A stretch of 36,039 nt of DNA, from contig CAKZYH010000480.1 in NCBI GenBank assembly GCA_937884725.1, forward strand, positions 1-36,039, written 5' to 3'. The notes beneath the pieces are model-generated. The model was given only the letters and a program-made list of their open reading frames with translations, searched no databases and was not told where the DNA came from. This document shows, one piece after another, positions 25,915-34,117 of the stretch; the stretch's first letter is position 1, and each line of letters starts with the position of its first letter. The position numbers were made by a program, and so were the translations under genes. The DNA comes from an uncultured Paracoccaceae bacterium (lineage in GTDB: Bacteria > Pseudomonadota > Alphaproteobacteria > Rhizobiales > Amorphaceae).

Positions 25915-28521
25915 ATGGATCGCTCCCTGTTCGGGTTTATTTGGCGGTACTCCAAGCGTCAGCAGCTGATCATTCTGGCGCTGACCGTCACGTCTTTCCC
26001 GATCCTCTACATGACCCTCGAACTGCCCAAGTGGATCGTCAACGACGCCATTTCCGGGACTGATTTTCCAAAGGACCTGTTCGGCATCGAGCTCGAGCAA
26101 ATCCCGTATTTGCTGGTGCTGTGCTTTATGTTCCTGGGCCTCGTGGTGGCCAACAACGCCATCAAATACGTCCTCAACATGACCAAGGGCGTATCGGGTG
26201 AGCGCATGCTAAGGCGCCTGCGCTTTATGCTCTACAACAGCGTCTTACGCTTCAGGCTGCAACGTTTCCGCCGCGTATCGGGCGGTGAAATCATCCCCAT
26301 GATCACCGCAGAGGTCGAAGACGTCGGCGTTTTCATCGGTGAAGCCATCGCAACACCTGCGTTTCAGGGTGGTACGCTGCTGGTCTACATCACATTTATC
26401 TTTGCCCAGGATCCGTTCTTGGGCGCGGCGGCGGTCTCCCTCTATCCGTTCCAAGCCTACATCATCCCGAAACTGCAGCGCCGGGTGATCATGCTCACCC
26501 GCGAGCGGATCAAAAACATCCGCACCATCGCCGACCGCATCGGCGAGACGGTGAGCGCCGCGCCCGATATCCACGCCAACGATACCGCGCGCTACCACAT
26601 GGCCGACCTCTCAGATCGGCTATTCATCAACTATCGGATCAGGCTTGCGATTTTTAAACGCAAGTTCATGATCAAGTTCCTCAATAATTTCCTCAACCAA
26701 CTTCCGCCGTTCTTCTTTTATTCTGTCGGCGGTTATTTGGTAATCCAAGGCGAGCTTTCGTTCGGCGCGCTCGTTGCTGTCCTCGCAGCCTACAAAGACC
26801 TGGCATCTCCCTGGAAGGAGCTGCTCAAATGGTATCAAAACCTTGCCAACGTCTCCACGAAGTACGAGACGGTCGTCGAAGCCTTCGACGTGGATGACAA
26901 AATGCCATCCGAACGCCTCGGTGGCGATGAAAGCGACAGCACGGTCGACGTCGGCAACGAACTCGCCGTGCAGTCCGCCACTGTGTCCGCCGGGGGAAGC
27001 AGCACGGAAGTCTCCGACGTGTCGCTCACGGTGAGCGAGGGCGAAAAGCTTGCCGTCTACGGCCGCGATGGCAGCGGGCGGACCGAACTCCTCATGACCA
27101 TGGCCGGCCTCTACGATCCGGTCAGCGGGCGCGCGACCCTCGGCGGCAAGCGCTTCCAAGAGCTCTCCCACTGCACCATCGCTAAAGCGGTCGCCTACGT
27201 CGGGTCGGACCCGTTTGTCTTCAACGACACATTGCGCGCCAACGTCGTCTACAGCCTGCGCGGCGCACCGCAGGATGAGGACAAGGACGAACTGGCGATG
27301 CTGCGCCGGGCCGAAGCCATCCTGACCGGCAACTCGCTTCACGCCGTTCACGTCCCGTGGGAGGACTTTGGCCGAGCCGGTGTGAGCGATGCCGACGCCC
27401 TCGACGATCGCCTGTTGGAGCTGTTCGAAGTGGTCGGCCTTGCCGGCGACCTTTACCGTCTGGGCCTCAGCGCTCGGCTGGATGAGGCGGAAGCGAAGCG
27501 TCTCGCCGACAAGATTCTTACCGCGCGGAGCGAAGTGGTCCGCCGTGTGGGCGAGGACCGCAAACTCGCCGACCTCGTCGAACTCTGGGATCCGAAAAAG
27601 ATCAACTTCTCCGCGACGCTCGGCGAAAACATCATCTTTGGCGTGCCCACCGATCCGGGCATTCATGTTTGGGACTGCGCGCACAACAAAGCGATCCAAG
27701 CCGCGCTGCGCAAAGCGGGCATCTTCGACCGCCTCGTCAAAATGGGCGCCACCATCGCCGAAACCATGATCGAGCTCTTTGGCGAAACCGGTGCCGACGC
27801 CAGCCTCATCGGCGACTATTCGTTCGTGAGCGCAGACGAGCTGCCGTTGTTCGAAGAGCGGCTGCGCGCCTTGCGCGCGAAGGGCATCAATGGCCTGCGC
27901 GAGGACGTCGCCTGCGCCTTCATCAGCCTGGCGTTCCGCCTCATCCCGGCGCGGCATCGGATTATCACCGTCGACGAAGAGCTGGAAAAGGCGATCCTCA
28001 CCGCGCGCCCGATCCTTGCCGCAGAGCTGAAAGACGACAAAGACCACAGCCTGTTCGACGTCAAAGCCTTCTCGGAACCGCTCTCGGTGGAAGAGAATAT
28101 TTTGTTCGGTAAGCCGCGGGCGGACCGGCGCGGCGCGCGCGAACGCATCGACGAGCTCCTGCGCGACACAATTGCCTCGCTGGAGCTGCGCGATCCCATC
28201 GCCCGCGCGGGGCTGAACTTCAGCGTCGGCGTTGCCGGCGGGCGCCTGTCCGGCGGCCAACGCCGCCGCGTCGGATTGGTGCGCGCGATCATCAAGCGGC
28301 CGCATATCGTGATCATCGATCAAGTGGCCGATGGCGATGTGGCGCTCTTGGACAGCATCAAGAGTGCAGTCGGCGATGCCACCCTCATCATCGGGACAGC
28401 GGATCCCGCGGTCGCCAAGCGCTTTGAGAATGTGGCGGTCATGCGTGACGCAGAACTAGTGGCAACCGGGTCTTGGGACACAGTGAGCGACGTGGCGCTC
28501 GGCAACGAAGATGCGGCGTAG
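25915..28521 (+). CDS. ABC-exporter-like membrane protein with degenerate, enlarged nucleotide-binding domain
   Basis: 868 residues from ATG 25915 (a TTG lies 6 bp upstream). Residues 1 to about 330 are an ABC-exporter membrane domain with hydrophobic segments near 15-40, 63-90, 140-185 and 255-300. The nucleotide-binding domain then differs from the norm. The Walker A region reads GRDGSGRTE (383-391), with Arg389 for the invariant Lys. The Q-loop reads VGSDPF, with Ser431. LSGGQ is intact at 778-782. Walker B reads IVIIDQ (798-803), with Gln803 for the catalytic Glu. The H-loop region reads IGTADPAV without His. Walker A to LSGGQ spans about 390 residues instead of about 100, and the extra part repeats a helical-subdomain motif. 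Probable role: glycolipid or glycan export, or a regulatory pseudo-ATPase. Confidence 0.85.
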   Translation: MDRSLFGFIWRYSKRQQLIILALTVTSFPILYMTLELPKWIVNDAISGTDFPKDLFGIELEQIPYLLVLCFMFLGLVVANNAIKYVLNMTKGVSGERMLRRLRFMLYNSVLRFRLQRFRRVSGGEIIPMITAEVEDVGVFIGEAIATPAFQGGTLLVYITFIFAQDPFLGAAAVSLYPFQAYIIPKLQRRVIMLTRERIKNIRTIADRIGETVSAAPDIHANDTARYHMADLSDRLFINYRIRLAIFKRKFMIKFLNNFLNQLPPFFFYSVGGYLVIQGELSFGALVAVLAAYKDLASPWKELLKWYQNLANVSTKYETVVEAFDVDDKMPSERLGGDESDSTVDVGNELAVQSATVSAGGSSTEVSDVSLTVSEGEKLAVYGRDGSGRTELLMTMAGLYDPVSGRATLGGKRFQELSHCTIAKAVAYVGSDPFVFNDTLRANVVYSLRGAPQDEDKDELAMLRRAEAILTGNSLHAVHVPWEDFGRAGVSDADALDDRLLELFEVVGLAGDLYRLGLSARLDEAEAKRLADKILTARSEVVRRVGEDRKLADLVELWDPKKINFSATLGENIIFGVPTDPGIHVWDCAHNKAIQAALRKAGIFDRLVKMGATIAETMIELFGETGADASLIGDYSFVSADELPLFEERLRALRAKGINGLREDVACAFISLAFRLIPARHRIITVDEELEKAILTARPILAAELKDDKDHSLFDVKAFSEPLSVEENILFGKPRADRRGARERIDELLRDTIASLELRDPIARAGLNFSVGVAGGRLSGGQRRRVGLVRAIIKRPHIVIIDQVADGDVALLDSIKSAVGDATLIIGTADPAVAKRFENVAVMRDAELVATGSWDTVSDVALGNEDAA

Positions 28522-28541
28522 ACGGTGAAAGGGGAGACTTC

Positions 28542-29003
28542 ATGAGCCTCGACGCAGATTTAGCGGCACTGCGCAAAATCCCGCTGTTCCGCGGCGTGGA
28601 TGATCAGAAGCTACGCCTGCTCGCCTTCATGTCCGAGCGCACCTTATTTGATGCGGGCGAGGACCTGATGGTGGAAGGCGACTTCGGCGACGTCGCCTAC
28701 ATCATATTGTCCGGCCAAGCCGATGTGCTCATCAACACGCCAACCGGCCGCCAGAAGGTCGCGTCCGTCAAAGAAAACGATTTCGTGGGCGAAATTGCGA
28801 TCCTCATCAACGTGCCGCGCACCGCAACAGTCACAGCGTCAGCGGATTTAGTCGCTCTCGGCATCTCTAAAGAGCATTTTTTTAAGCTTGTGAGCAATTT
28901 TCCTGACATGGGTGTGGAAGTCATGCGCGCGCTGGCGCAGCGTCTGGAACGCACCACGCGTGAGGTTGGGCGGCTGCGCGCGCAGCTGCCGCAAAACGGT
29001 TAG
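28542..29003 (+). CDS. Stand-alone cyclic-nucleotide-binding domain protein
   Basis: 153 residues from ATG 28542, with ggggag about 6 nt upstream. It is one cNMP-binding (CAP effector) domain: LRKIPLFRGVDDQKLRLLAF, AYIILSGQADVLINTPTGRQ and the phosphate-binding cassette GEIAILINVPRTATV with Arg93 in PRTATV. A C-terminal helix, GVEVMRALAQRLERTTREVG, follows. There is no DNA-binding helix-turn-helix, kinase or channel segment, so it should act by protein contact, perhaps on the ABC protein encoded 20 bp upstream. The intact cassette suggests real ligand binding (cAMP, cGMP or another nucleotide). Confidence 0.88.
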   Translation: MSLDADLAALRKIPLFRGVDDQKLRLLAFMSERTLFDAGEDLMVEGDFGDVAYIILSGQADVLINTPTGRQKVASVKENDFVGEIAILINVPRTATVTASADLVALGISKEHFFKLVSNFPDMGVEVMRALAQRLERTTREVGRLRAQLPQNG

Positions 29004-29015
29004 GGCACGCAAGCG

Positions 29016-29852
29016 ATGGACGACCAGGCGCTGTCAGTTACCTTTTGGGGCGTGCGGGGCTCAATCCCCGCACCTGGGCCAGGCACCGTGCACTATGGCG
29101 GCGAAACCACCTGTATCGAGGTGAACGCTGGCCCGCACACCGTCCTGGTCGATTGCGGATCAGGCGCGCGCCTCGCCGGACCCTCCCTCGCTGCACGAGG
29201 CATCACCGACCTCGACGTCGTCTTCACCCACACGCACATGGACCACATCTGCGGCCTTCCGTTCTTCAACCTTGCCTACAATCCAGCCGTTGCGCTGCGC
29301 TTCTGGGGCAGCCACACCGACGGTCAGCCCGAGCTGGAAGAGATCATCGAGCGGCTCATGTCACCGCCGATTTTCCCGATCCCCGCATCGTCCCTGAAAA
29401 ATACCCATTTCGGCCCGTTCACCGCCGGCACCGACCTCACGCTCGGCTGCGGCCTCACCGTCGGCACTACCCCGCTGCACCATCCGGGCCGCGCCACCGG
29501 CTACAAGTTCGAGTGGGCCGGCGCCACCGTCGCCATCATCACCGACCATGAGCACGGCAACCCCGAAATCGATGCCGGCGTCGCCGCCTTCGTGTCCGGC
29601 GCATCGCTCATGGTCTACGACGCCATGTACACCGAGGAAGAATACCCCAACCACGTGGGGTGGGGTCACTCCACGCCCGACAAAGCGGTCGCCCTCGGTG
29701 AGGCGGCTGGCGTCGGCGAAGTGCTCTTGTTCCATCACGATCCACGCCGCGATGACGCGACCATCGCCGCCGCTGACGAGGCGCTTGCCAAGCGAGGCCT
29801 CAAAGTGCGCGCCGCACGCCAAGGCGAGACTTTGGTCGTCGCTCCGCGCTAA
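29016..29852 (+). CDS. MBL-fold metallo-hydrolase
   Basis: 278 residues starting 12 bp after the cNMP-binding gene. Metallo-beta-lactamase fold with the dinuclear metal motif HTHMDH at residues 72-77, preceded by VLVDCGSGARLAG and followed by TPLHHPGRATGYKF, ITDHEHG and LFHHDPRRDD, which supply the further His/Asp ligands. The opening VTFWGVRGSIPAPGPGTVHY is typical of the PhnP/cyclic-phosphodiesterase-like branch (Lactamase_B_2). Together with the upstream cNMP-binding protein, this suggests hydrolysis of a phosphodiester, perhaps a cyclic nucleotide; that link is inference. Confidence 0.9.
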   Translation: MDDQALSVTFWGVRGSIPAPGPGTVHYGGETTCIEVNAGPHTVLVDCGSGARLAGPSLAARGITDLDVVFTHTHMDHICGLPFFNLAYNPAVALRFWGSHTDGQPELEEIIERLMSPPIFPIPASSLKNTHFGPFTAGTDLTLGCGLTVGTTPLHHPGRATGYKFEWAGATVAIITDHEHGNPEIDAGVAAFVSGASLMVYDAMYTEEEYPNHVGWGHSTPDKAVALGEAAGVGEVLLFHHDPRRDDATIAAADEALAKRGLKVRAARQGETLVVAPR

Positions 29853-29888
29853 AGACACAACGTAGTGTCAGCGAGACGAGGCTAACCC

Positions 29889-30656
29889 ATGAAACTTGAT
29901 GGCAGCATCGCTGCAGTCGTCACCGGTGGTGCCTCCGGGCTCGGTGCGGGGACCGCAAAGCTTCTCGCCGAACGGGGCGTGAAGGTCACCCTGTTCGACA
30001 TGAATGCTGAAGCCGGCAACGCCATCGCGGCCGACATCGGCGGCCATTTCGTCACCGTTGACGTCACCGACGACGCGTCCGTTGAAGCAGGCTTTGCCGC
30101 CGCGCGACAGCGTCACGGCCAGGAGCGCATTTTGGTCAACTGCGCCGGTATCGCCCCGGCCGCCAAAACCGTCTCGCGCGGCGACCACCACCCGTTCGCG
30201 CTGTTTGCCAAAGTCATCGACGTCAACTTGGTCGGCACCTTCCGCTGCGCGGCAGCGGCAGCGCTTGGCATGTCGGTCGAAGCGCCGGTGACCGAAGACG
30301 GCGAAAAGGGTGTCATCATCAACACCGCATCCGTCGCCGCCTACGATGGCCAAATCGGCCAAGTCGCCTACGCCGCATCCAAAGGCGGTGTCGCCGGCCT
30401 CACCCTCCCGCTCGCCCGCGATCTCGCTCAACACGGTGTCCGCGTCTGCACCATCGCCCCTGGCATCTTCGAAACCCCAATGCTGATCGGCCTCGGCGAA
30501 AAGGTCATGACCTCGCTCGGCCAACAAGTCCCATTCCCCCAACGCCTCGGCCGACCGCACGAGTACGCCATGCTCGCCTGCGCAATCGCCGAAAACCCGC
30601 TCCTCAACGGCGAGGTGATCCGCCTCGATGGCGCAATCCGTATGGCGCCCCGCTAG
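29889..30656 (+). CDS. SDR-family 3-hydroxyacyl-CoA dehydrogenase-like enzyme (HSD10 type)
   Basis: 255 residues. Short-chain dehydrogenase with the NAD loop TGGASGLG (12-19), NCAGIAP and the catalytic Ser148, Tyr161 and Lys165 (YAASK). The C-terminal sequence IAPGIFETPMLIGLGEKVMT and PFPQRLGRPHEYAMLACAI is typical of type 2 3-hydroxyacyl-CoA dehydrogenases related to mammalian HSD17B10. These oxidise 3-hydroxyacyl-CoAs in short- and branched-chain degradation. The gene starts 37 bp after the MBL gene, so it may be the last of that transcript, though a functional link is not evident. Confidence 0.92.
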   Translation: MKLDGSIAAVVTGGASGLGAGTAKLLAERGVKVTLFDMNAEAGNAIAADIGGHFVTVDVTDDASVEAGFAAARQRHGQERILVNCAGIAPAAKTVSRGDHHPFALFAKVIDVNLVGTFRCAAAAALGMSVEAPVTEDGEKGVIINTASVAAYDGQIGQVAYAASKGGVAGLTLPLARDLAQHGVRVCTIAPGIFETPMLIGLGEKVMTSLGQQVPFPQRLGRPHEYAMLACAIAENPLLNGEVIRLDGAIRMAPR

Positions 30657-30684
30657 ACGCTGACGTTTTCCCTTGCGGCAACAA

Positions 30685-30704
30685 GCGAGGGTGTTCCCCC
30701 TCGC
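30685..30704. terminator. Short GC-rich hairpin after the SDR gene
   Basis: gcgaggg (30685-30691) pairs with ccctcgc (30698-30704) around a 6-nt loop, 29 bp after the SDR stop. There is no T-run, so if it terminates transcription it would be as a weak or Rho-assisted element. Confidence 0.3.
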
Positions 30705-30728
30705 GCTCCCCCCGTTCGCCACGTGGCA

Positions 30729-30754
30729 GGGGTAAGATCAACAGATCTTACCCC
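30729..30754. terminator. 11-bp perfect hairpin between convergent genes
   Basis: ggggtaagatc (30729-30739) and gatcttacccc (30744-30754) pair perfectly around a 4-nt loop (aaca). It lies between the convergent SDR and Gfo/Idh/MocA genes, where a bidirectional terminator is expected. No run of T follows on either strand. Confidence 0.5.
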
Positions 30755-30789
30755 GCAGTCTAGCGTGTTCCGGGATTTGAGACCGTCAA

Positions 30790-30849
30790 CGGACCGCTGC
30801 GCTCCGTGCTCCCCATGCTCACAGGCAAAGCCTGCTGCGCGTGGGTCCG
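30790..30849. other. Nested inverted-repeat structure in convergent intergenic region
   Basis: cggacc (30790-30795) pairs with ggtccg (30844-30849), enclosing a smaller hairpin caggc-aaa-gcctg (30822-30834). The block lies just past the end of the Gfo/Idh/MocA gene. It could be a terminator structure, a dispersed repeat or chance in GC-rich DNA; no coding sequence is evident here. Confidence 0.3.
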
Positions 30850-30874
30850 CGCGGCCGTGGACAGTCAAAAATCC

Positions 30875-31906
30875 CTAGCGCATCGTTAGATCGATCCGAG
30901 AGCCGCTCGCCGCCGAACGATACACGGCATCCTCGATCCGCAGGTTCGCAAGATAGTCCTCGCCGGTATTGTGCGCCGGCGCGCCGTCCAGAAGCTGCGC
31001 CACCACATGGCTCTGCAGCGCCGCCACAGCGTTCCCGGCAAAGCCCGCCCGAGACCACTCGTAGGGATGCGGAGCCCAGGCGTTGGACCCAAAATCACGC
31101 CAGGAAAGATCGCCATCACCGCTCAGATGCAGCGTGCCCCGCTCCCCCTCCAGCCACATCTCGCCCATCGTCAGCCGACGGTTCTCCGCCACATGATCCG
31201 ACAGCCGGTTGCCATCAAAAAGCGCCCGCACACCCGAACCAAAATCAAACACCATCACGCCAGCATCCTCACCCCGGATCGCGGGGTTCAGCCTGCGCAA
31301 ATCGGCGTAAACCGACGCTGGCTCACCCAACAAAAAGCGGAACGTGTCGATGAAGTGGATCGCGGTCTCGTGGATCAGAAACCGGCTCATCGTCTGAAAG
31401 TAGGGCTGCCGGTCGAGATACGCGCGGGCACCTTGCCCATCCCCCGGCCTCAGCCGAAACGTGATCTGGTAAAGCTCGCCAAACTGCCCCGCCTCAATCA
31501 GCCGGGCCATCTCCACAAACCACGGCGAGAACCGAAAATTCTCGTGCACGATCAGCGTGATGCCGGCCCGCTCTGCGATCTCCACAGCGCGCTTTGCCTG
31601 ATCAAGGTCCTCGCAAAACGCCTTCTGGCAAATCACCGCAATCCCGCGCGCCGCCGCCAGCTGGATCAGCTCAAGGTGGGTCGCCGGCGGGGTGATGATG
31701 TCCACAAGGTCCGGCCGCTCCGCATCCAGCATAGCCGCCGGATCGTCATAGACTTTCGCCCCAGTCGGTGCCGCCATCGCGCCCGCCTTGACGGGATCGC
31801 GGTCACACACCGCCACCAGCGCCGCCCGCGGCTCCTCAGCCCACGCCGCGTGGTGGAACTGCGCGAAATAGCCAGCCCCGATGGTGGCAACCTTCAGCGC
31901 GGCCAT
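30875..31906 (-). CDS. Gfo/Idh/MocA-family oxidoreductase
   Basis: 343 residues. N-terminal NAD(P)-binding Rossmann fold: KVATIGAGYFAQFHHAAW near residues 5-22, then VDIITPPATHLELIQLAAARG. The usual EKP catalytic-lysine motif reads CQKAFCEDL with K95 retained. The C-terminal domain contains SRFLIHETAIHFIDTFRFLLG, where the His is the expected catalytic residue. Family members oxidise or reduce sugars and inositols with NAD(P). Its ATG overlaps the upstream dehydrogenase stop by one base (TGATG), so the two are translated together. Confidence 0.92.
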   Translation of the reverse strand: MAALKVATIGAGYFAQFHHAAWAEEPRAALVAVCDRDPVKAGAMAAPTGAKVYDDPAAMLDAERPDLVDIITPPATHLELIQLAAARGIAVICQKAFCEDLDQAKRAVEIAERAGITLIVHENFRFSPWFVEMARLIEAGQFGELYQITFRLRPGDGQGARAYLDRQPYFQTMSRFLIHETAIHFIDTFRFLLGEPASVYADLRRLNPAIRGEDAGVMVFDFGSGVRALFDGNRLSDHVAENRRLTMGEMWLEGERGTLHLSGDGDLSWRDFGSNAWAPHPYEWSRAGFAGNAVAALQSHVVAQLLDGAPAHNTGEDYLANLRIEDAVYRSAASGSRIDLTMR

Positions 31907-32988
31907 CAGGAAAGTTTGGCGAGAACCGCCTCGGTCACGCTCTTCACACCATCGCTGCCGCCATACTCAGCCGTGCGTAGCCCATCGCGGAACGCATCGT
32001 CGGTGGCCTTCTGGATGAGATCGTGCGCGTCAATGAAATCCTGCCGGTCGCGCGTGCGGCCAAGCCAATCCAGCATCATCCCCGCTGACAAGATCGCCGC
32101 CGTCGGGTTGGCCTTCCCCGTCCCCATGATGTCCGGCGCGCTGCCGTGGGCAGGCTGAAACACCGCGCGCTCGTCGCCAATGTCAGCGGACGGCGCATAG
32201 CCCATGCCGCCGACCAATCCCGCCGCCAAATCCGACAGGATGTCTCCAAACATGTTCTCCGTCAGGATCACATCGAAATCCCAAGGCTTGTTCAGAAAAC
32301 TCAGCGTCGATGCGTCCACATAGATCCGCTCCACCTCCGCGTTGCCCGCATGCGTTTCGGCAATCTCGTCAAACACTTTGCGCATAAACACGAACGACAC
32401 GAACACGTTGGCCTTGTCGATCAACGTCACCTTGGGCTTGCGCTTATCCGACATCCGGCGCGCCGCCTCGGCAAAGGCAAATTTCGACACCTTCTCCGTC
32501 GTCTCGCGCGTAATCACCTGCATGTCGGTGGCCCGCTCATCATCGATGGTGCCAGGGCCGTCGGGGCTAAACAGCCCCTCGGTGCTCTCGCGGATCAGGA
32601 CAAAATCGATCTCCGACGCCCGCGGGCTGGCCAGCGGGGTCGGCACGCCTGGAAGCAGCCGCGTCGGCCGGACGCCGGCGTAAAGGTCGAACAAGAAGCG
32701 CAGGTCCACCTGAGGGCGGATTTCGGTGCCATCGTCCTTGCGGATCGAGGGCAGGCCGCACGCGCCGAGGAAAATGGCGTCGGCCTTGGCGCACGCCTCC
32801 GTCGCCTCTTCCGACAAGTCGGTGCCGGTGTCGAGGTACGCCTGTGCCCCCACGTGCAGCGGAACGCGGGCGAGCGGCGCCGCCCCCGTGCGGGCCAGCG
32901 CCGCGTCGGCCACGTCGAGCGCCGCGGGTGTGATCTCCAGCCCGATCCCATCGCCTGGGATCACCGCAACTTCGAACGAATGTGCCAT
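31906..32988 (-). CDS. Isocitrate/isopropylmalate dehydrogenase-family enzyme (possibly tartrate or sugar-acid type)
   Basis: 360 residues from ATG 32988, which has ggaaaa upstream; the frame continues to 33093, but that lead overlaps the SMP-30 gene and looks non-coding. Beta-decarboxylating dehydrogenase motifs: [41 protein letters not shown] (catalytic Lys), [13 protein letters not shown] (metal Asp residues) and [20 protein letters not shown] (NAD site). In leucine synthesis leuB normally sits with leuCD; here it lies between a Gfo/Idh/MocA gene and an SMP-30 lactonase, which favours a sugar-acid or tartrate-like substrate. Substrate specificity is not certain. Confidence 0.9.
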   Translation of the reverse strand: MAHSFEVAVIPGDGIGLEITPAALDVADAALARTGAAPLARVPLHVGAQAYLDTGTDLSEEATEACAKADAIFLGACGLPSIRKDDGTEIRPQVDLRFLFDLYAGVRPTRLLPGVPTPLASPRASEIDFVLIRESTEGLFSPDGPGTIDDERATDMQVITRETTEKVSKFAFAEAARRMSDKRKPKVTLIDKANVFVSFVFMRKVFDEIAETHAGNAEVERIYVDASTLSFLNKPWDFDVILTENMFGDILSDLAAGLVGGMGYAPSADIGDERAVFQPAHGSAPDIMGTGKANPTAAILSAGMMLDWLGRTRDRQDFIDAHDLIQKATDDAFRDGLRTAEYGGSDGVKSVTEAVLAKLS

Positions 32989-33043
32989 CGAGAATTTTCC
33001 GTTTAGGCGAGCGCGGCAGCACCGCACGGCGGCCGCTCTTGGT

Positions 33044-34069
33044 TTAAGCCGGCAGCAATCCAGCTGCCGAAAGAGGTGTGAGGTCCACATCATAATGGGC
33101 CGGCCTCAGACCCGCGATCGGACTTTCAAACGAAGCTATGCTCTCGCCCAGCAGGCAGCCCAAGTAAACCGTGCGTAGGTCCTCACCGCCAAAGGCAAGG
33201 CTCGACACGTTGTGCAACGGCCCGCGGTGCGGCGCATCAAGGTGGGAGCGATCAAGGCGCCCGCTCAAAAACGCCCGCTCCACCTCCATCACACGGGCAC
33301 TGTCCCGGTTCTGCAGAACCAACGTGCGTTTCCCACCCGGCGCCACGCGCAGCACGGTGTTGGAAACGATCGAGACGATCCACAATCCGCCTTCGTCATC
33401 CAGCGCCATACCATCGGGGAAAATCCCGTCCCCATAGGCGGCGAAGGGCTGGTAGTGACCCAGCGTCCCATCCTCGGCGATGGCAAACGCGGCTGTCGAA
33501 CGCCCAAACGTCTCGTTCACAAACAGCGTTTCGCCGTCCGCCGACACAATGCACTCGTTGGTGTAACCCAGCTTGTCGGCCACAATGCTCGCACTGCCGT
33601 CAGGGCTAAGCAGCGCCACAAAACCATCACGCATCCCCGGCCGCGCTGCCGTATGACGCGGGATGTGCCGCGTGCTCACGGTCACATAAAGCCGGCCTTT
33701 GCCATCCTTCGCCGCAAAATTGGTCGGCGGCAGCGGCGCACCGTTCAGTTCCGTGAGCACCGGTGACACTGTGCCGTCCGGATGCAGCCGAAAGACGCCC
33801 CCATCCTCGATGGTCGTGCCAAGATGCGTCAGCAAGAACGACGCATCATCGTCGAGCAAAATGCCGTTGGGCTTCAGCGCAAACGGATGTCCTTTCGCCA
33901 AATGCCGCGTCACACTCCCCGTTGCCGGATCGATGATCGACACCCCGCCGGCATCCGTCCAATCGGCCGCAAACAACAGGCCGCTGCCATGGGCGATTAC
34001 GCATTCGGGCCGGTTCAGCCCCGAGCCGTGGAAGCGAAGCGTCTCTAGTTCTGGTGTCAGCTCTGGCAT
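33044..34069 (-). CDS. SMP-30/gluconolactonase/LRE-family lactonase
   Basis: 341 residues. Six-bladed beta-propeller hydrolase of the SMP-30 family. Expected metal ligands are visible: Glu22 in NRPECVIAHGSG, Asn in LGYTNECIVSADGETLF and Asp in DGIFPDGMALDDEGGLWIV. It would open a sugar lactone produced by a dehydrogenase such as the neighbouring Gfo/Idh/MocA enzyme. The gene is first in the minus-strand run of three, 55 bp before the next, and 48 bp from the divergent aldo/keto reductase. Confidence 0.9.
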   Translation of the reverse strand: MPELTPELETLRFHGSGLNRPECVIAHGSGLLFAADWTDAGGVSIIDPATGSVTRHLAKGHPFALKPNGILLDDDASFLLTHLGTTIEDGGVFRLHPDGTVSPVLTELNGAPLPPTNFAAKDGKGRLYVTVSTRHIPRHTAARPGMRDGFVALLSPDGSASIVADKLGYTNECIVSADGETLFVNETFGRSTAAFAIAEDGTLGHYQPFAAYGDGIFPDGMALDDEGGLWIVSIVSNTVLRVAPGGKRTLVLQNRDSARVMEVERAFLSGRLDRSHLDAPHRGPLHNVSSLAFGGEDLRTVYLGCLLGESIASFESPIAGLRPAHYDVDLTPLSAAGLLPA

Positions 34070-34117
34070 CGTGCGAGTCTTTCGTCTCCAGCGACGCTAA
34101 CACAGGCACGGTTAACC

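Noticed and set aside
26620-28323. A 567-codon open frame antisense to the ABC-like gene
   Set aside because: It mirrors the GC-rich codon pattern of the plus-strand gene, has no recognisable domain or ribosome-binding site, and the plus-strand protein has clear ABC-exporter homology.
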